From Moraxella sp035181385 (GTDB lineage Bacteria; Pseudomonadota; Gammaproteobacteria; Pseudomonadales; Moraxellaceae): a stretch of 64,000 nucleotides of DNA. The DNA lies in assembly GCF_035181385.1 (NCBI RefSeq), contig NZ_JAXCJK010000002.1:124001-188000 (forward strand), in the 5' to 3' direction. Below the pieces are notes generated by a model that did no database searches, had not been told where the DNA came from, and saw only the letters and a program-made list of their open reading frames with translations. Made by a program: the position numbers and the translations under genes. This document shows, piece after piece, positions 53,540-62,800 of this stretch; position 1 is the first letter of the stretch, and every line of letters begins with the position of its first letter.

Positions 53540-55159
53540 TCAATCACGCACGCCTTTAGCTGTGTAGTATTTTTGGTTAAGACTGGTAGCAGATTGGCTA
53601 TTTTTGGCCATAAAACTTAGGATAATAAGCAGTGCACTTAGCCCCAAAATAGGATAGCTACCAAACCGCACAAAAGGTGTTACACCAACCACCATTGGTA
53701 CCTCGCCACGCAAAATGGTGCGTTTAAACTGTGGTGCCTGACTTTCGATTTGTCCTTTGTGATTGATGATGGCTGTAATGCCTGTGTTGGTCGCTCGAAT
53801 GAAATAGCGTCCTGTTTCAAGACTACGCATTTGCACCATTTGTAGGTGCTGCCAAGGCCCTGCTGTCGTACCAAACCATGCATCGTTAGAAATTGTCAGC
53901 AGTACCTCGGCATTTTTGGCATTGAGGCGTGTCGTGTCTGGATAGGCCACTTCATAGCAGATGGCTGCACCCATGTTTTTATCCTTGACAGTCAGTGGCG
54001 ATTGGGTGTTATCACCCGCACTGATGTTCACCGTCCCTTGCATATTGGCAAGGTCTGGCAAAATATTTAACAGCCCCGCAAAAGGCACATATTCCCCAAA
54101 GGGCACAAGGCGTTGTTTTTTATAAAGACCAACACCAGTATTGTCAATGGCAACAACACTATTATAGATCGATGGATAAGCATCTTTGGTCTCATCATAT
54201 CCATCAAAATCACGATACATCAGCCCTGTTACCCAAGCTGAATCATGTTGTATGGCAGTGCTGGCGATATGATTGATAAAAGGTCTGGCCTCATTTTGAG
54301 ACATTGGAATCGCTGCCTCTGGCCATATGACGACATCACGACCCCACTCGTTTTTGGATAAATTTTCATAAATTTCCAATGTATGTGTGCGATATTGGGT
54401 CAGCCATTTTAAGTCTTGAGGAATGTTGCCCTGCACAAGAGAAACGGACAATTTATCATTCTTAATTTTGACCCAGTCAGCTTGACCGACTAAAAAACTT
54501 GCCAATAACGCCAAAACTGACAGAACAAAAAAAGCCAATTTTTGGCGGAACAACTCCACTACCGATGCTGCAAAAAATACCGCCACAAAACTGATACCAA
54601 ACACCCCAAAAATAGGTGCAAGCCCATTTATCCAAGACTGCTCAGTAAATACATAACCAACAAAAAGCCAAGGAAAGCCAGAAAATACCCAAGTTTTAAG
54701 CCACTCTTGAATCACCCAAAGCGATGCAAAAGCAAGAGGTTGTCGGCCGACAAAGCGTACAAAAACCCATGCAAACACCGCATGAAATAGCCCCATCACC
54801 ATCGCCATCATGCCAATCATGATGACCGCCAACCAAGACGAAATGGCACCATATTCATGAATCGAATGATACAGCCAAAAGGCACCAACCGCCCAAGTAC
54901 CAAAACCATAAGCCTGCCCAATCCAAAAAGCCCTGCACGCACCATCTTCATTGATGAGCAGTGCATATAAAGCCATGACAGAAAATATCGCCACAGGCCA
55001 TAAATGATAGGGGGCAAGTGCCAAACTAAACACCCCACCAGCAAGCAATGCCAATAGCATTGCCACACCCACAGGCAAGCCAATGGCACGCTTTTGTCTG
55101 ATGGTTGATTTGGCTTTGTTGGTTGGAATGACTGGGTGGTAAATGGACTTTGTTGTCAT
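53540..55159 (-). CDS. lnt: Apolipoprotein N-acyltransferase
   Basis: 539 aa. The N-terminal multi-helix membrane region (about residues 30-230) is followed by a periplasmic carbon-nitrogen hydrolase domain. The Glu-Lys-Cys triad is represented by VIWPEAAIPMSQ (Glu), the Lys in KKQRLVPFGEYVPF, and AAICYEVAYPD (nucleophile Cys). It adds the third acyl chain to lipoproteins such as GltI and the efflux lipoprotein in this window. Weak Shine-Dalgarno. Confidence 0.95.
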   Translation of the reverse strand: MTTKSIYHPVIPTNKAKSTIRQKRAIGLPVGVAMLLALLAGGVFSLALAPYHLWPVAIFSVMALYALLINEDGACRAFWIGQAYGFGTWAVGAFWLYHSIHEYGAISSWLAVIMIGMMAMVMGLFHAVFAWVFVRFVGRQPLAFASLWVIQEWLKTWVFSGFPWLFVGYVFTEQSWINGLAPIFGVFGISFVAVFFAASVVELFRQKLAFFVLSVLALLASFLVGQADWVKIKNDKLSVSLVQGNIPQDLKWLTQYRTHTLEIYENLSKNEWGRDVVIWPEAAIPMSQNEARPFINHIASTAIQHDSAWVTGLMYRDFDGYDETKDAYPSIYNSVVAIDNTGVGLYKKQRLVPFGEYVPFAGLLNILPDLANMQGTVNISAGDNTQSPLTVKDKNMGAAICYEVAYPDTTRLNAKNAEVLLTISNDAWFGTTAGPWQHLQMVQMRSLETGRYFIRATNTGITAIINHKGQIESQAPQFKRTILRGEVPMVVGVTPFVRFGSYPILGLSALLIILSFMAKNSQSATSLNQKYYTAKGVRD

Positions 55160-55333
55160 AAAAATTTTCTTATGGTGATTTAAAAGAGGCTTTAACAGTG
55201 CTTAAAATGATACGCAAAGAAACACAAAGCAAGGTTTGTGTTTTTTAAAGTTGAACAACTGGCTTTTGACAACCTTAAAAAAAACACCAAATCCATGCCT
55301 TGCAAACTTTTTTGGTTTTTTTTGGTGATTAAT

Positions 55334-55903
55334 TTACATTCTTCCCAAAATATTGCCACCAATAATGGTGATGAACTCTTGTGCAAGTAATAATCCAAAA
55401 ATCGCCGCAATCGGAGACAAGTCAAGCATACCAAGATTAGGTATGATACGGCGAAACGGTGCAATGATCGGCTCGGATAACTGCATGATGAGATATGCCA
55501 CAGGGTGTGAGACATTCATCAACATCACAACCCAGCTTGCAATCACCGACCCAATGATGATGTAGCGTAGCATCGCTAAAAATTTAATGATGGCCTGAAG
55601 CGTCCCCACAAAAAACAGCGTTATTGCGTCTATTGATTCTTTTAAAATAAAAACATTTGCTGTCATATTGACCCAATACAACAATAACATCAACACAATC
55701 GCCGCTGTGCTGATATGACGCTCCGAGCCAACATTAGGAAAGATACCAGAGAACACATCAACCACGCCTGTCATACGCTTGGTAGCTTGCATATAAGGGC
55801 TTTTTGCATCCACTTGGGCAAATTCAAACATAAACCGTAAAAATAACACCACCAATGCAAAATTAATCACAGCATTAGCAAGAATAAAAAGAGGTGTATT
55901 CAT
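55334..55903 (-). CDS. YggT family membrane protein
   Basis: 189 aa inner-membrane protein with two YggT repeats, each with paired helices. The diagnostic LMQLSEPIIAPFRRIIPNLGMLDLSPI segment is in the C-terminal repeat, with a degenerate copy ending in GVVDVFSGIFPN in the first. The family lies next to proC in many proteobacteria, as here (50 bases), and is linked to osmotic stress and potassium uptake; the molecular role is unclear. ATG at 55903 is preferred over a TTG at 55930. Confidence 0.9.
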   Translation of the reverse strand: MNTPLFILANAVINFALVVLFLRFMFEFAQVDAKSPYMQATKRMTGVVDVFSGIFPNVGSERHISTAAIVLMLLLYWVNMTANVFILKESIDAITLFFVGTLQAIIKFLAMLRYIIIGSVIASWVVMLMNVSHPVAYLIMQLSEPIIAPFRRIIPNLGMLDLSPIAAIFGLLLAQEFITIIGGNILGRM

Positions 55904-55953
55904 AAATACCAAACCATTACTCAAATCCAAATTTTAATCAAACCGCCAACAAG

Positions 55954-56799
55954 TCAGCCTTGGCTTAATATGCCACCAAGCTCACGACTGCGATAAGCAC
56001 AAGCGTCCATGCCATCTTGAATGGCTCCTGCCAAGCCTTTTTCATCAAAAGCCGCCAATGCTGCAGCGGTCGTACCGCCTTTTGAGGTTACCTGCGCACG
56101 CAAAGTTGCTGGCTCAGCGTTTTTTGCCAGCTCGCCTGCGCCGATAAGGCTTTGAATGGCCAGAGCCTTAGCACTGTCTTTATCCAGCCCCATTTGTATC
56201 GCTTTTTCAATCATATTTTCTAAAATATAGAAAAAATATGCAGGTGCAGAGCCTGCAACTGCTGTTACTGCGTGCATGAGATTTTCATCATCAAGCCATA
56301 CAACAAGGCCAGAGGCACTCATGATGGCATTCACGATGACCTTGTCATCATCATTCAGATGATGGGCAAACAGCCCTGTCGCCCCAAGTCCTATGGCTGA
56401 TGGTAAATTTGGCATACTACGGACAATTTTTGTGTAGCCATTGAGCATATTTTGTAAAGCCTCAACCGATAGCCCTGCTGCCACAGACAGCACAAGCTGA
56501 GTGGATAGATGCGGTGCAATCGTCTGACACACCTCTTTCATCACTTGTGGCTTGACCGACAGCACCACCACATCAGCATCAGCAACAACAGTCCATGCCT
56601 CATCTGGGCCAATCGCTTGCACACCCTTGGCTATGAAAGATTGACGCTTAGGCTCATTACGGTCGGATACGCAAATTTCAAAATCAAGCCCTGTGGCATG
56701 TTTAACTTTCAACAGCCCATCAATGATGGCATTAGCCATATTACCACCGCCAATAAAGACGATTTTTTTGTGATTCATGACATTATTCAAATTATTCAT
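55954..56799 (-). CDS. proC: Pyrroline-5-carboxylate reductase
   Basis: 281 aa. The Rossmann loop IVFIGGGNMANAIIDGLL near residue 13, VLSVKPQVM, MPNLPSAIGLGATGLF and the C-terminal VTSKGGTTAAALAAFDEKGL are diagnostic. It performs the last step of proline synthesis. AAGGAATGCT precedes the ATG. Upstream of yggT in a probable two-gene operon. Confidence 0.96.
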   Translation of the reverse strand: MNNLNNVMNHKKIVFIGGGNMANAIIDGLLKVKHATGLDFEICVSDRNEPKRQSFIAKGVQAIGPDEAWTVVADADVVVLSVKPQVMKEVCQTIAPHLSTQLVLSVAAGLSVEALQNMLNGYTKIVRSMPNLPSAIGLGATGLFAHHLNDDDKVIVNAIMSASGLVVWLDDENLMHAVTAVAGSAPAYFFYILENMIEKAIQMGLDKDSAKALAIQSLIGAGELAKNAEPATLRAQVTSKGGTTAAALAAFDEKGLAGAIQDGMDACAYRSRELGGILSQG

Positions 56800-56887
56800 A
56801 GCATTCCTTAATGACCACCACTCATCAATATATCATATCGGTTAATACATCAGCGATTCACGCACCATTGTACACCATCTACACCCA

Positions 56888-58237
56888 TCAAGCAAAGTAA
56901 GCACCCTTTATCATGACATCTTTATTGTCAAGTCGCCATGCACACCCGACTGTAAGCAACAAAACTGGCCTATCCTCACAACAAACAAGCCATAAATTAT
57001 CCCTTAGCCATACAGGGATACCAAGTGTCTGCATAAGCTTTTTACCGTGTAGATGTTTATGAAAAAATGGCACAACCATTTGTCGTGTTACGCTTTTTAT
57101 GGTGATAAATCGCCCTATCAAGTCATCAGGAATCTGCCAATGTATCATACAATTTTTGCAATTTTTTAGGGTAAAAATACCACCACAGCCCCCAAAATCA
57201 ATCGCATCATCTCCTTGATTCTCCGCCAGTAGACAGTCCCAAGCATCATCACGATAACGGTAGATATACTTGCCATATCGACCAATGACATAACCGTTTT
57301 CCCCTTGCCAAAACAGCTGTGTCTGATGGTCATTGCTTGTGCGATGAACAAGATGCAACACATCTTGAACCAGCCTATGACTTGGCGGTAACGGCTCATC
57401 TTGTGTCAGCCACGCATGAATCAGGGCAGATTGCAACAAGTGTGGGACAGTTGTCAATTTATCAATATCCAACACCTCACAAAATGGAGGCTGTGAAAAT
57501 GTAGCACTCACCACCCAAGCCATTTTTTCACCAACAACCCAATCCACAATCTGGGCAGACTGTGCTAAAAGCTCGCCAGTTCTTGCAATATTTTGTATCG
57601 CTTTTGGGTTAATTTGCTTTAAAGTCGGCATGACATGATTGCGAAGTCTGCCACGCACATACTTATCATCAAGATTGGTCAGATCGTCCACATAAGGCAA
57701 ATGATGCTGTCTGGCAAATTGGCTAATCTCATCACGAGTGATGGTCAGCATGGGGCGAAAAAGCCGTATTGTCTTGTCTTTGCAACATTTTTGTTGCCAA
57801 ACTTTGATTGCTGATAAACCCTGCACACCCGCCCCATTAATAAGACGCATCAGCATGGTTTCGGCTTGGTCGTTCGCATGGTGAGCAACCAACAGTACAT
57901 CGCCATCATTCATCACATTCATGAAGGCATCATAACGAGCAATTCTAGCAGCGGTCTCGCTATTTTTTTGTAAACTGACAGGCAATATCTGGCAGATAAA
58001 ACCTTGTTCGCCTGCCCAATTTTGCACCAACTTAGCCCAATCATCATTGACGCTTTGCCAACCATGATGCACATGAAGCAAGGTTGGTAACATTGGTAAT
58101 TTGCCTTGTTCATAGAGCAATTTGCACGCCCACGCCAAGGCAAGCGAATCTCGCCCACCACTACACGCCAAAAACAGCTGACCGCCTGCCAAGTTTTTTT
58201 GATGAATTTTTAGAATTTGCGATAATTGATCAAGCAT
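56888..58237 (-). CDS. tilS: tRNA(Ile)-lysidine synthase
   Basis: 449 aa. The PP-loop ATP motif SGGRDS is at residues 26-31. HHANDQAETMLMRLINGAG and DDLTNLDDKYVRGRLRNHVMP are family signatures, and a C-terminal TilS domain follows. It modifies C34 of tRNA-Ile(CAU) to lysidine so AUA is read as Ile. The start ATG is preceded by a weak site. accA lies 133 bases upstream on the same strand. Confidence 0.95.
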   Translation of the reverse strand: MLDQLSQILKIHQKNLAGGQLFLACSGGRDSLALAWACKLLYEQGKLPMLPTLLHVHHGWQSVNDDWAKLVQNWAGEQGFICQILPVSLQKNSETAARIARYDAFMNVMNDGDVLLVAHHANDQAETMLMRLINGAGVQGLSAIKVWQQKCCKDKTIRLFRPMLTITRDEISQFARQHHLPYVDDLTNLDDKYVRGRLRNHVMPTLKQINPKAIQNIARTGELLAQSAQIVDWVVGEKMAWVVSATFSQPPFCEVLDIDKLTTVPHLLQSALIHAWLTQDEPLPPSHRLVQDVLHLVHRTSNDHQTQLFWQGENGYVIGRYGKYIYRYRDDAWDCLLAENQGDDAIDFGGCGGIFTLKNCKNCMIHWQIPDDLIGRFITIKSVTRQMVVPFFHKHLHGKKLMQTLGIPVWLRDNLWLVCCEDRPVLLLTVGCAWRLDNKDVMIKGAYFA

Positions 58238-58298
58238 GAATCAAACTGACAATAAAATGAAAAGTGAAACAATAAATGGCAAGACTGACAATAAAAAA

Positions 58299-58326
58299 GC
58301 TAGAATATCATCATTCTAACTTTTTT
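58299..58326 (-). terminator. Weak terminator-like hairpin after accA
   Basis: TAGAAT / ATTCTA stem with a six-base loop and T-runs on both sides; short and A/T-rich. Confidence 0.35.
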
Positions 58327-58370
58327 AAGCATTTTTTTGTGAAGTTTTTTTTAAATCAAACCAACAACAA

Positions 58371-59168
58371 TCACAGCGAAACCGTTGAGTTGAACGACAT
58401 CAAACGCTGATAACGCTGTTCTAGCAGCTCGTCAGTTGGTAGTTGCTTAAGTTCATCAAGCTGACGAGCCAGTGTGGCTTTTAGCGTGTCCATGACCAAT
58501 TTAGGTTCTTGGTGTGCACCCAAACCCTCTTGAATGACCTCATCAATCAACCCAAGCTGATACAAATTATTGGCGTTTAGTTTTAATGCCTCAGACGCAT
58601 CAGGTGCTTTTTCAGCGGTTTTCCACAAAATAGATGCACAGCCCTCAGGGGAAATGACCGAATAAATACTGTTTTCAAGCATATTGACTCTGTCTGCCAC
58701 ACCAATAGCAAGTGCACCACCTGAACCGCCCTCGCCAATAACGGTGGCAATGACAGGTGTTTTAAGGCTACTAAATACCGCAATTGACTTAGCAATCGCT
58801 TCTGCCTGACCTCGCTCTTCAGCACCCACGCCAGGATACGCACCTTGTGTATCAATAAAAGTAAACACAGGCAGGCCAAAACGCTCAGCAAGCTGTACTA
58901 GGCGGATAATTTTGCGATAGCCTTCTGGGTGTGCCATACCAAAATTATGGGCGATACGCTCACGAGTTGAACGGCCACGATGCTGACCAACCACCAACAC
59001 AGGCTCACCATCAAAACGAGCCAAACCACCGATAATCGCTCTGTCGTCTGCAAAGGCTCGATCACCATGTAGCTCATCGAACTCAGTAAACATCTCCGAC
59101 ACATAATCTAAAAATAATGGTCGCTTGGCATGGCGAGCAAGCTGAACACTTTCCCAAACTGTACTCAT
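58371..59168 (-). CDS. accA: Acetyl-CoA carboxylase carboxyltransferase alpha subunit, short form
   Basis: 265 aa, against about 319 in E. coli. Alignment from memory begins at E. coli residue about 60 (WESVQLARHAKRPLFLDYV), so the N-terminal helical extension is missing. ERIAHNFGMAHPEGYRK, GVGAEERGQAEAIA and VIGEGGSGGALAIG are intact. The usual DTPGAYPG reads DTQGAYPG. It transfers carboxyl from biotin to acetyl-CoA with AccD. AGGA precedes the ATG, and no upstream in-frame extension resembling the missing part is seen. Confidence 0.93.
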   Translation of the reverse strand: MSTVWESVQLARHAKRPLFLDYVSEMFTEFDELHGDRAFADDRAIIGGLARFDGEPVLVVGQHRGRSTRERIAHNFGMAHPEGYRKIIRLVQLAERFGLPVFTFIDTQGAYPGVGAEERGQAEAIAKSIAVFSSLKTPVIATVIGEGGSGGALAIGVADRVNMLENSIYSVISPEGCASILWKTAEKAPDASEALKLNANNLYQLGLIDEVIQEGLGAHQEPKLVMDTLKATLARQLDELKQLPTDELLEQRYQRLMSFNSTVSL

Positions 59169-59289
59169 CTTTTTATCCTAAATGAACAAATGTAAACTTA
59201 GTTAGTGTAGCATATTTTTTGATATTTGCTAATTATTTTGTCATTTTTTTAAATGGCCAATGTCAAATTCACTGCTTTTTAGATGCCAC

Positions 59290-60843
59290 CTAGGCCACTT
59301 CAAGCACCACACCCCATTTGGCAAACTGTACCACATCAGCATTTAGCTGCGTGCCGATCAGCTCTGCGTGCAAGCCCTCACCCACCGAAACTTGCCAATG
59401 GTCTTTTTTTACAATTTTAAGCGAAATTGGCGCTGCTTTGGTGGTACGGCTTTGATTAGCTTGCACCGCCAAACGCAAAATTAAGCAAAGATAGAGCAAT
59501 TTGCGACCACCTAAATTCTCCACAGTCTCAAGTGCATCTGCCTTTAATTTGCGTCTATGGTGCAAGGCAATTTGTGCCATCATCGCCTGCCCCGCCTGAG
59601 AAAATCCTGCAATGTCAGAAAATTCTAGCAAATAAGCACTGTGCTTTTGATAATTACTGTGTCCAATCGCAAGCCCAATTTCATGCAGATTTGCCGCCCG
59701 TCTCAATAAATCACGGTCTTCATCATCAAAATCCAACTTGTCTTTACTGCTTTCAAACAGCCTTGCACAAGTTGTCATTACCCGATTTGCCTGCTTGATA
59801 TTGACCGAATATCGCTCTGCCATCGCTGCAATGCTACGGTCTCGCACATCTTCATCACCAGACCGACCCAACATATCATACATCACCCCCTCACGCAATG
59901 CTCCATCAGAATAGCCAAGCTGTTTGATGCCAAGCGTCTGCATGATGGCATATAACTCTGCCACACCCGCAGGAAAAACCGCTTGTCGGTGTGCCTTTAC
60001 ACCTTCAAAGTTAATCTTATTGACTTTACCAATCTTGATGAGCTGGTGTTTTAATTTCATCATGCCTTCAATGGTGATAAACTCATCTGCCAAACCCAGC
60101 TCTTGTAGCACAAGCAGTGTTGCCTTGGCCGTACCACTTGATGCAATGACATTGTCCCAGCCAACTCTTTTATAGCGTTTTGCAATAGATAATAGCTCGG
60201 TTTCAGTGGTTTTCATGGCATTATCAAAAGCAGTTTCGGTAATCTTGCCATCGGCAAAAAATTTTTTGGTGAATGACACACAGCCCATCTGCAAACTTTC
60301 CATTTCAAGTGGCTCAAAACCCTGACCAATGATGAACTCGGTTGAACCACCACCGATATCAATCACCAAACGCTTATCAGTACTGGCGTTTGAGTGCGAC
60401 ACACCCAGATAAATCAAACGAGCTTCCTCACGCCCTGCAATGACCTCAATGGGGCGTGGCAACAACCGATTAGCACGCCTGATGAATTCTTGTGCATTCA
60501 CCGCCTTACGCAAGGCATTGGTCGCCACAATGCGTAGTAGACTTGGATTGACCTCGGTTACATGCTGAGCAAAACGATGCAGACAATTAAGTCCTCGTTG
60601 CATTGCTTCACCAGACAGAACATTATTTTCATCAAGCCCTGCGGCCAACTGAACCTTCTCAGAAATCGATGCCACCTTACGCACTTCACCATGATCAAGG
60701 CGTGCGATGGCAAGATGAAAGCTATTTGAACCCAAATCAATCGAGCCGATCAGCTCTTCTCGACCAACCAAAGCCTCCGCCTCGGTGATGGATTTGGCGA
60801 TTTGCTCATGACGCATGGTGGTATCAATTTGCACAGTTTTCAT
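59290..60843 (-). CDS. ppx: Ppx/GppA exopolyphosphatase
   Basis: 517 aa. The ASKHA phosphate loops are GSIDLGSNSFHLAIARL (near residue 33) and RLVIDIGGGSTEFIIG. The catalytic Glu is expected in the GREEARLIYLG segment, and an HD-like domain follows (about 320-500, with LHEIGLAIGHSNYQKH). It degrades polyphosphate and may also convert pppGpp to ppGpp. AGGAAAA precedes the ATG. Monocistronic. Confidence 0.94.
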   Translation of the reverse strand: MKTVQIDTTMRHEQIAKSITEAEALVGREELIGSIDLGSNSFHLAIARLDHGEVRKVASISEKVQLAAGLDENNVLSGEAMQRGLNCLHRFAQHVTEVNPSLLRIVATNALRKAVNAQEFIRRANRLLPRPIEVIAGREEARLIYLGVSHSNASTDKRLVIDIGGGSTEFIIGQGFEPLEMESLQMGCVSFTKKFFADGKITETAFDNAMKTTETELLSIAKRYKRVGWDNVIASSGTAKATLLVLQELGLADEFITIEGMMKLKHQLIKIGKVNKINFEGVKAHRQAVFPAGVAELYAIMQTLGIKQLGYSDGALREGVMYDMLGRSGDEDVRDRSIAAMAERYSVNIKQANRVMTTCARLFESSKDKLDFDDEDRDLLRRAANLHEIGLAIGHSNYQKHSAYLLEFSDIAGFSQAGQAMMAQIALHHRRKLKADALETVENLGGRKLLYLCLILRLAVQANQSRTTKAAPISLKIVKKDHWQVSVGEGLHAELIGTQLNADVVQFAKWGVVLEVA

Positions 60844-61018
60844 AAGTTTTCCTAAATTTTTATTTCAATACAAGTACATTTGGCAAGCAGTCAATAAAAC
60901 AACAACATTGTGCTTTTTTGTGTTTTGTGCAACATACAATCAAACCATCAGTATTGACAATTTGACATTTTTTTGACGATCAAATTTTATCAAACCTTTT
61001 ACCTTTTTCTCATCTCAT

Positions 61019-62065
61019 TTAAGCAACAAAAAACCCACATTTTTCTGGAAATAAGTTTGCCATATCAGATGGCACATCGGCGATGAATTTAGTTGGCAGA
61101 TTAGCATCGCCATGAGTAAACACCAATTGCCAAGCGTGCAAACACAGACGAGGTACAGCAGGAGCATCTTGGGTCAAGTATTTATCATCGCCCAATAGTG
61201 CATGACCGATACTTGCCATATGCACACGAATCTGATGAGTCCGTCCTGTCAGTGGCGACGCTTGCACCAAACTAACCGCCTGCCCATCAATCTCAAAGCG
61301 TGCCAAAATTTGAATGCGAGTCTGGCTGGGTTTGCCATCTTTATCCACTTTGACACGACGTTCTGAGCTTGGCAAAGTGTATTTTAACAACGGCTTATCA
61401 ATGATTTGCGTATCTGCTTTAACATGGCCTGCCGCCAAACACAGATAACTTTTTTGAATACTTTTTTCACGAAAATTTTCTTGCAAGCTTTTTAAGGTGC
61501 TGCGTTTTTTAGCAATGAGCAACAGCCCTGAGGTGTCTTTATCAATGCGGTGAATGAGTTCAAGATATTTTTTGCCAGTTGCCACACGCATCGCTTCAAT
61601 GACCCCAAAACTTTCGCCAGATCCACCATGCACCGCCATGCCACTTGGCTTATTAAGCACAATCAAACCCTCATCTTCAAAAATGATACGATTTAACAAT
61701 GAGTTGGCAAAACCCTCGCTGATCACAGGCTCCTCACGCACCGACAGACGCACAGGCGCAACACGCACCACATCTCCTACTGCCAAACGATCGTGAGGCT
61801 TGCAGCGTTTTTTATTGATACGAATTTCATCATCTCGAATGAGTTTATAAAGGTGCGAACGAGGCAATCCTTTAAGCCTTGCCAGCAAAAAATTATCAAT
61901 ACGCTGACCATCTTGGTTAGATGTTACCGTGATAAAATTAACCCGACTAAAATCACTGATGACATCATCAGCACTTTGAATTTTTTGGACCAATTTTGAT
62001 GGTGATTTGCGTACACTTTGCATTTTATTGGTCGTATTTTTGGTGAATTGGCGTTTTTTTTGCAT
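61019..62065 (-). CDS. rluC: 23S rRNA pseudouridine synthase RluC
   Basis: 348 aa from this start. An S4 RNA-binding domain (GQRIDNFLLARLKGLPRSHLYKLIRDDEIRINKKR) precedes the catalytic domain with HRIDKDTSGLLL (catalytic Asp) and GRTHQIRVHMA. It modifies U955, U2504 and U2580 of 23S rRNA in E. coli. The start is uncertain: ATG at 62065, ATG at 62023, or a longer frame from 62167; none has a clear Shine-Dalgarno. It is divergent from rne, as in E. coli. Confidence 0.93.
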   Translation of the reverse strand: MQKKRQFTKNTTNKMQSVRKSPSKLVQKIQSADDVISDFSRVNFITVTSNQDGQRIDNFLLARLKGLPRSHLYKLIRDDEIRINKKRCKPHDRLAVGDVVRVAPVRLSVREEPVISEGFANSLLNRIIFEDEGLIVLNKPSGMAVHGGSGESFGVIEAMRVATGKKYLELIHRIDKDTSGLLLIAKKRSTLKSLQENFREKSIQKSYLCLAAGHVKADTQIIDKPLLKYTLPSSERRVKVDKDGKPSQTRIQILARFEIDGQAVSLVQASPLTGRTHQIRVHMASIGHALLGDDKYLTQDAPAVPRLCLHAWQLVFTHGDANLPTKFIADVPSDMANLFPEKCGFFVA

Positions 62066-62148
62066 AATTTTAGTAAAAATTGTTAAAAATAGAAAATTTT
62101 TGGTAGGAAAATGACTGAAATTTTGGTATAGTTTAGCATGTTGCACGC

Positions 62149-62183
62149 AAAAAGGCGAAATTCTCAATCAAAAACGCCTTTTT
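62149..62183 (+). terminator. Terminator-like hairpin near the start of the rne leader
   Basis: AAAAAGGCG and CGCCTTTTT form a perfect 9-bp stem around 17 bases, with the T-run in the arm. It could be an attenuator or a 5' protective stem of rne mRNA. Confidence 0.55.
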
Positions 62184-62527
62184 ACCAAATCTTTAAATCA
62201 ATTTTATGAAATATCGGTCACAGATGGCTTGATTTTATAACTGCACAGAGCAGCGTATCGGTCTGACACACCGCATTGATTTATATGGCAACCCAACAAA
62301 TTTTTTGGCAGTAAATGCCACAACATCCGTTTGAGATACACAAAAAGATTATCAATATGAATGTAAGAATTTTGCCAAGTTTTAAGCTGATTTGCAAAGT
62401 TCTACACAATGAAATTTTTATTAATTTTTGTGGTTAATTTTGGCTCATTGGCACAAGACAAACTCTGCCTTTGAAAGAAGACAAGCCCAAAATACCACTT
62501 GCAACCTTGGTGCAGGCAATGGTTGTG

Positions 62528-62551
62528 GCTGTGTTGTGCAATCAACACAGC
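62528..62551 (+). promoter_or_regulatory. Hairpin in the rne leader
   Basis: GCTGTGTTG, loop TGCAAT, CAACACAGC: perfect 9-bp stem, no U-run. Confidence 0.6.
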
Positions 62552-62697
62552 TAAGCATATTAAGAATTTTTTTATACCACCTGTTGCTATGTGAGGGTGG
62601 TTAAATTTGACAAATAAAATGAGTCAATGGTTGACCAGCTTATCTTGTGAGTCATTCATAAGATAGATACACCATCTTTATAATAATCTTTTAATCA

Positions 62698-62734
62698 CCT
62701 AAGAAATGTCAAATCCAAAAAAACATTTCTTAGG
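62698..62734 (+). promoter_or_regulatory. Hairpin in the rne leader
   Basis: CCTAAGAAATG and CATTTCTTAGG form a perfect 11-bp stem around 15 A-rich bases (TCAAATCCAAAAAAA), an exposed single-stranded loop near the start codon. Confidence 0.65.
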
Positions 62735-62762
62735 CCATCATCAAACGGTGTTGCCAAACTTT

Positions 62763-62779
62763 ACTTGGAAAATCCAAGT
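62763..62779 (+). promoter_or_regulatory. Small hairpin just upstream of the rne ribosome binding site
   Basis: ACTTGGA, loop AAA, TCCAAGT: 7-bp stem ending 12 bases before AAGGAA of rne. Confidence 0.6.
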
Positions 62780-62800
62780 CAATTTTAGTTAAGGAACACC

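Larger units (their letters stand above)
62066..62800. other. Divergent rluC/rne region; long structured rne leader
   Basis: 735 bases without a believable gene. It holds a series of hairpins in the rne direction: 62149-62183, 62528-62551, 62698-62734 and 62763-62779. A TATAGT at 62127-62132 is a possible -10. In E. coli rne has a long 5' leader through which RNase E regulates its own mRNA. Confidence 0.65.
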
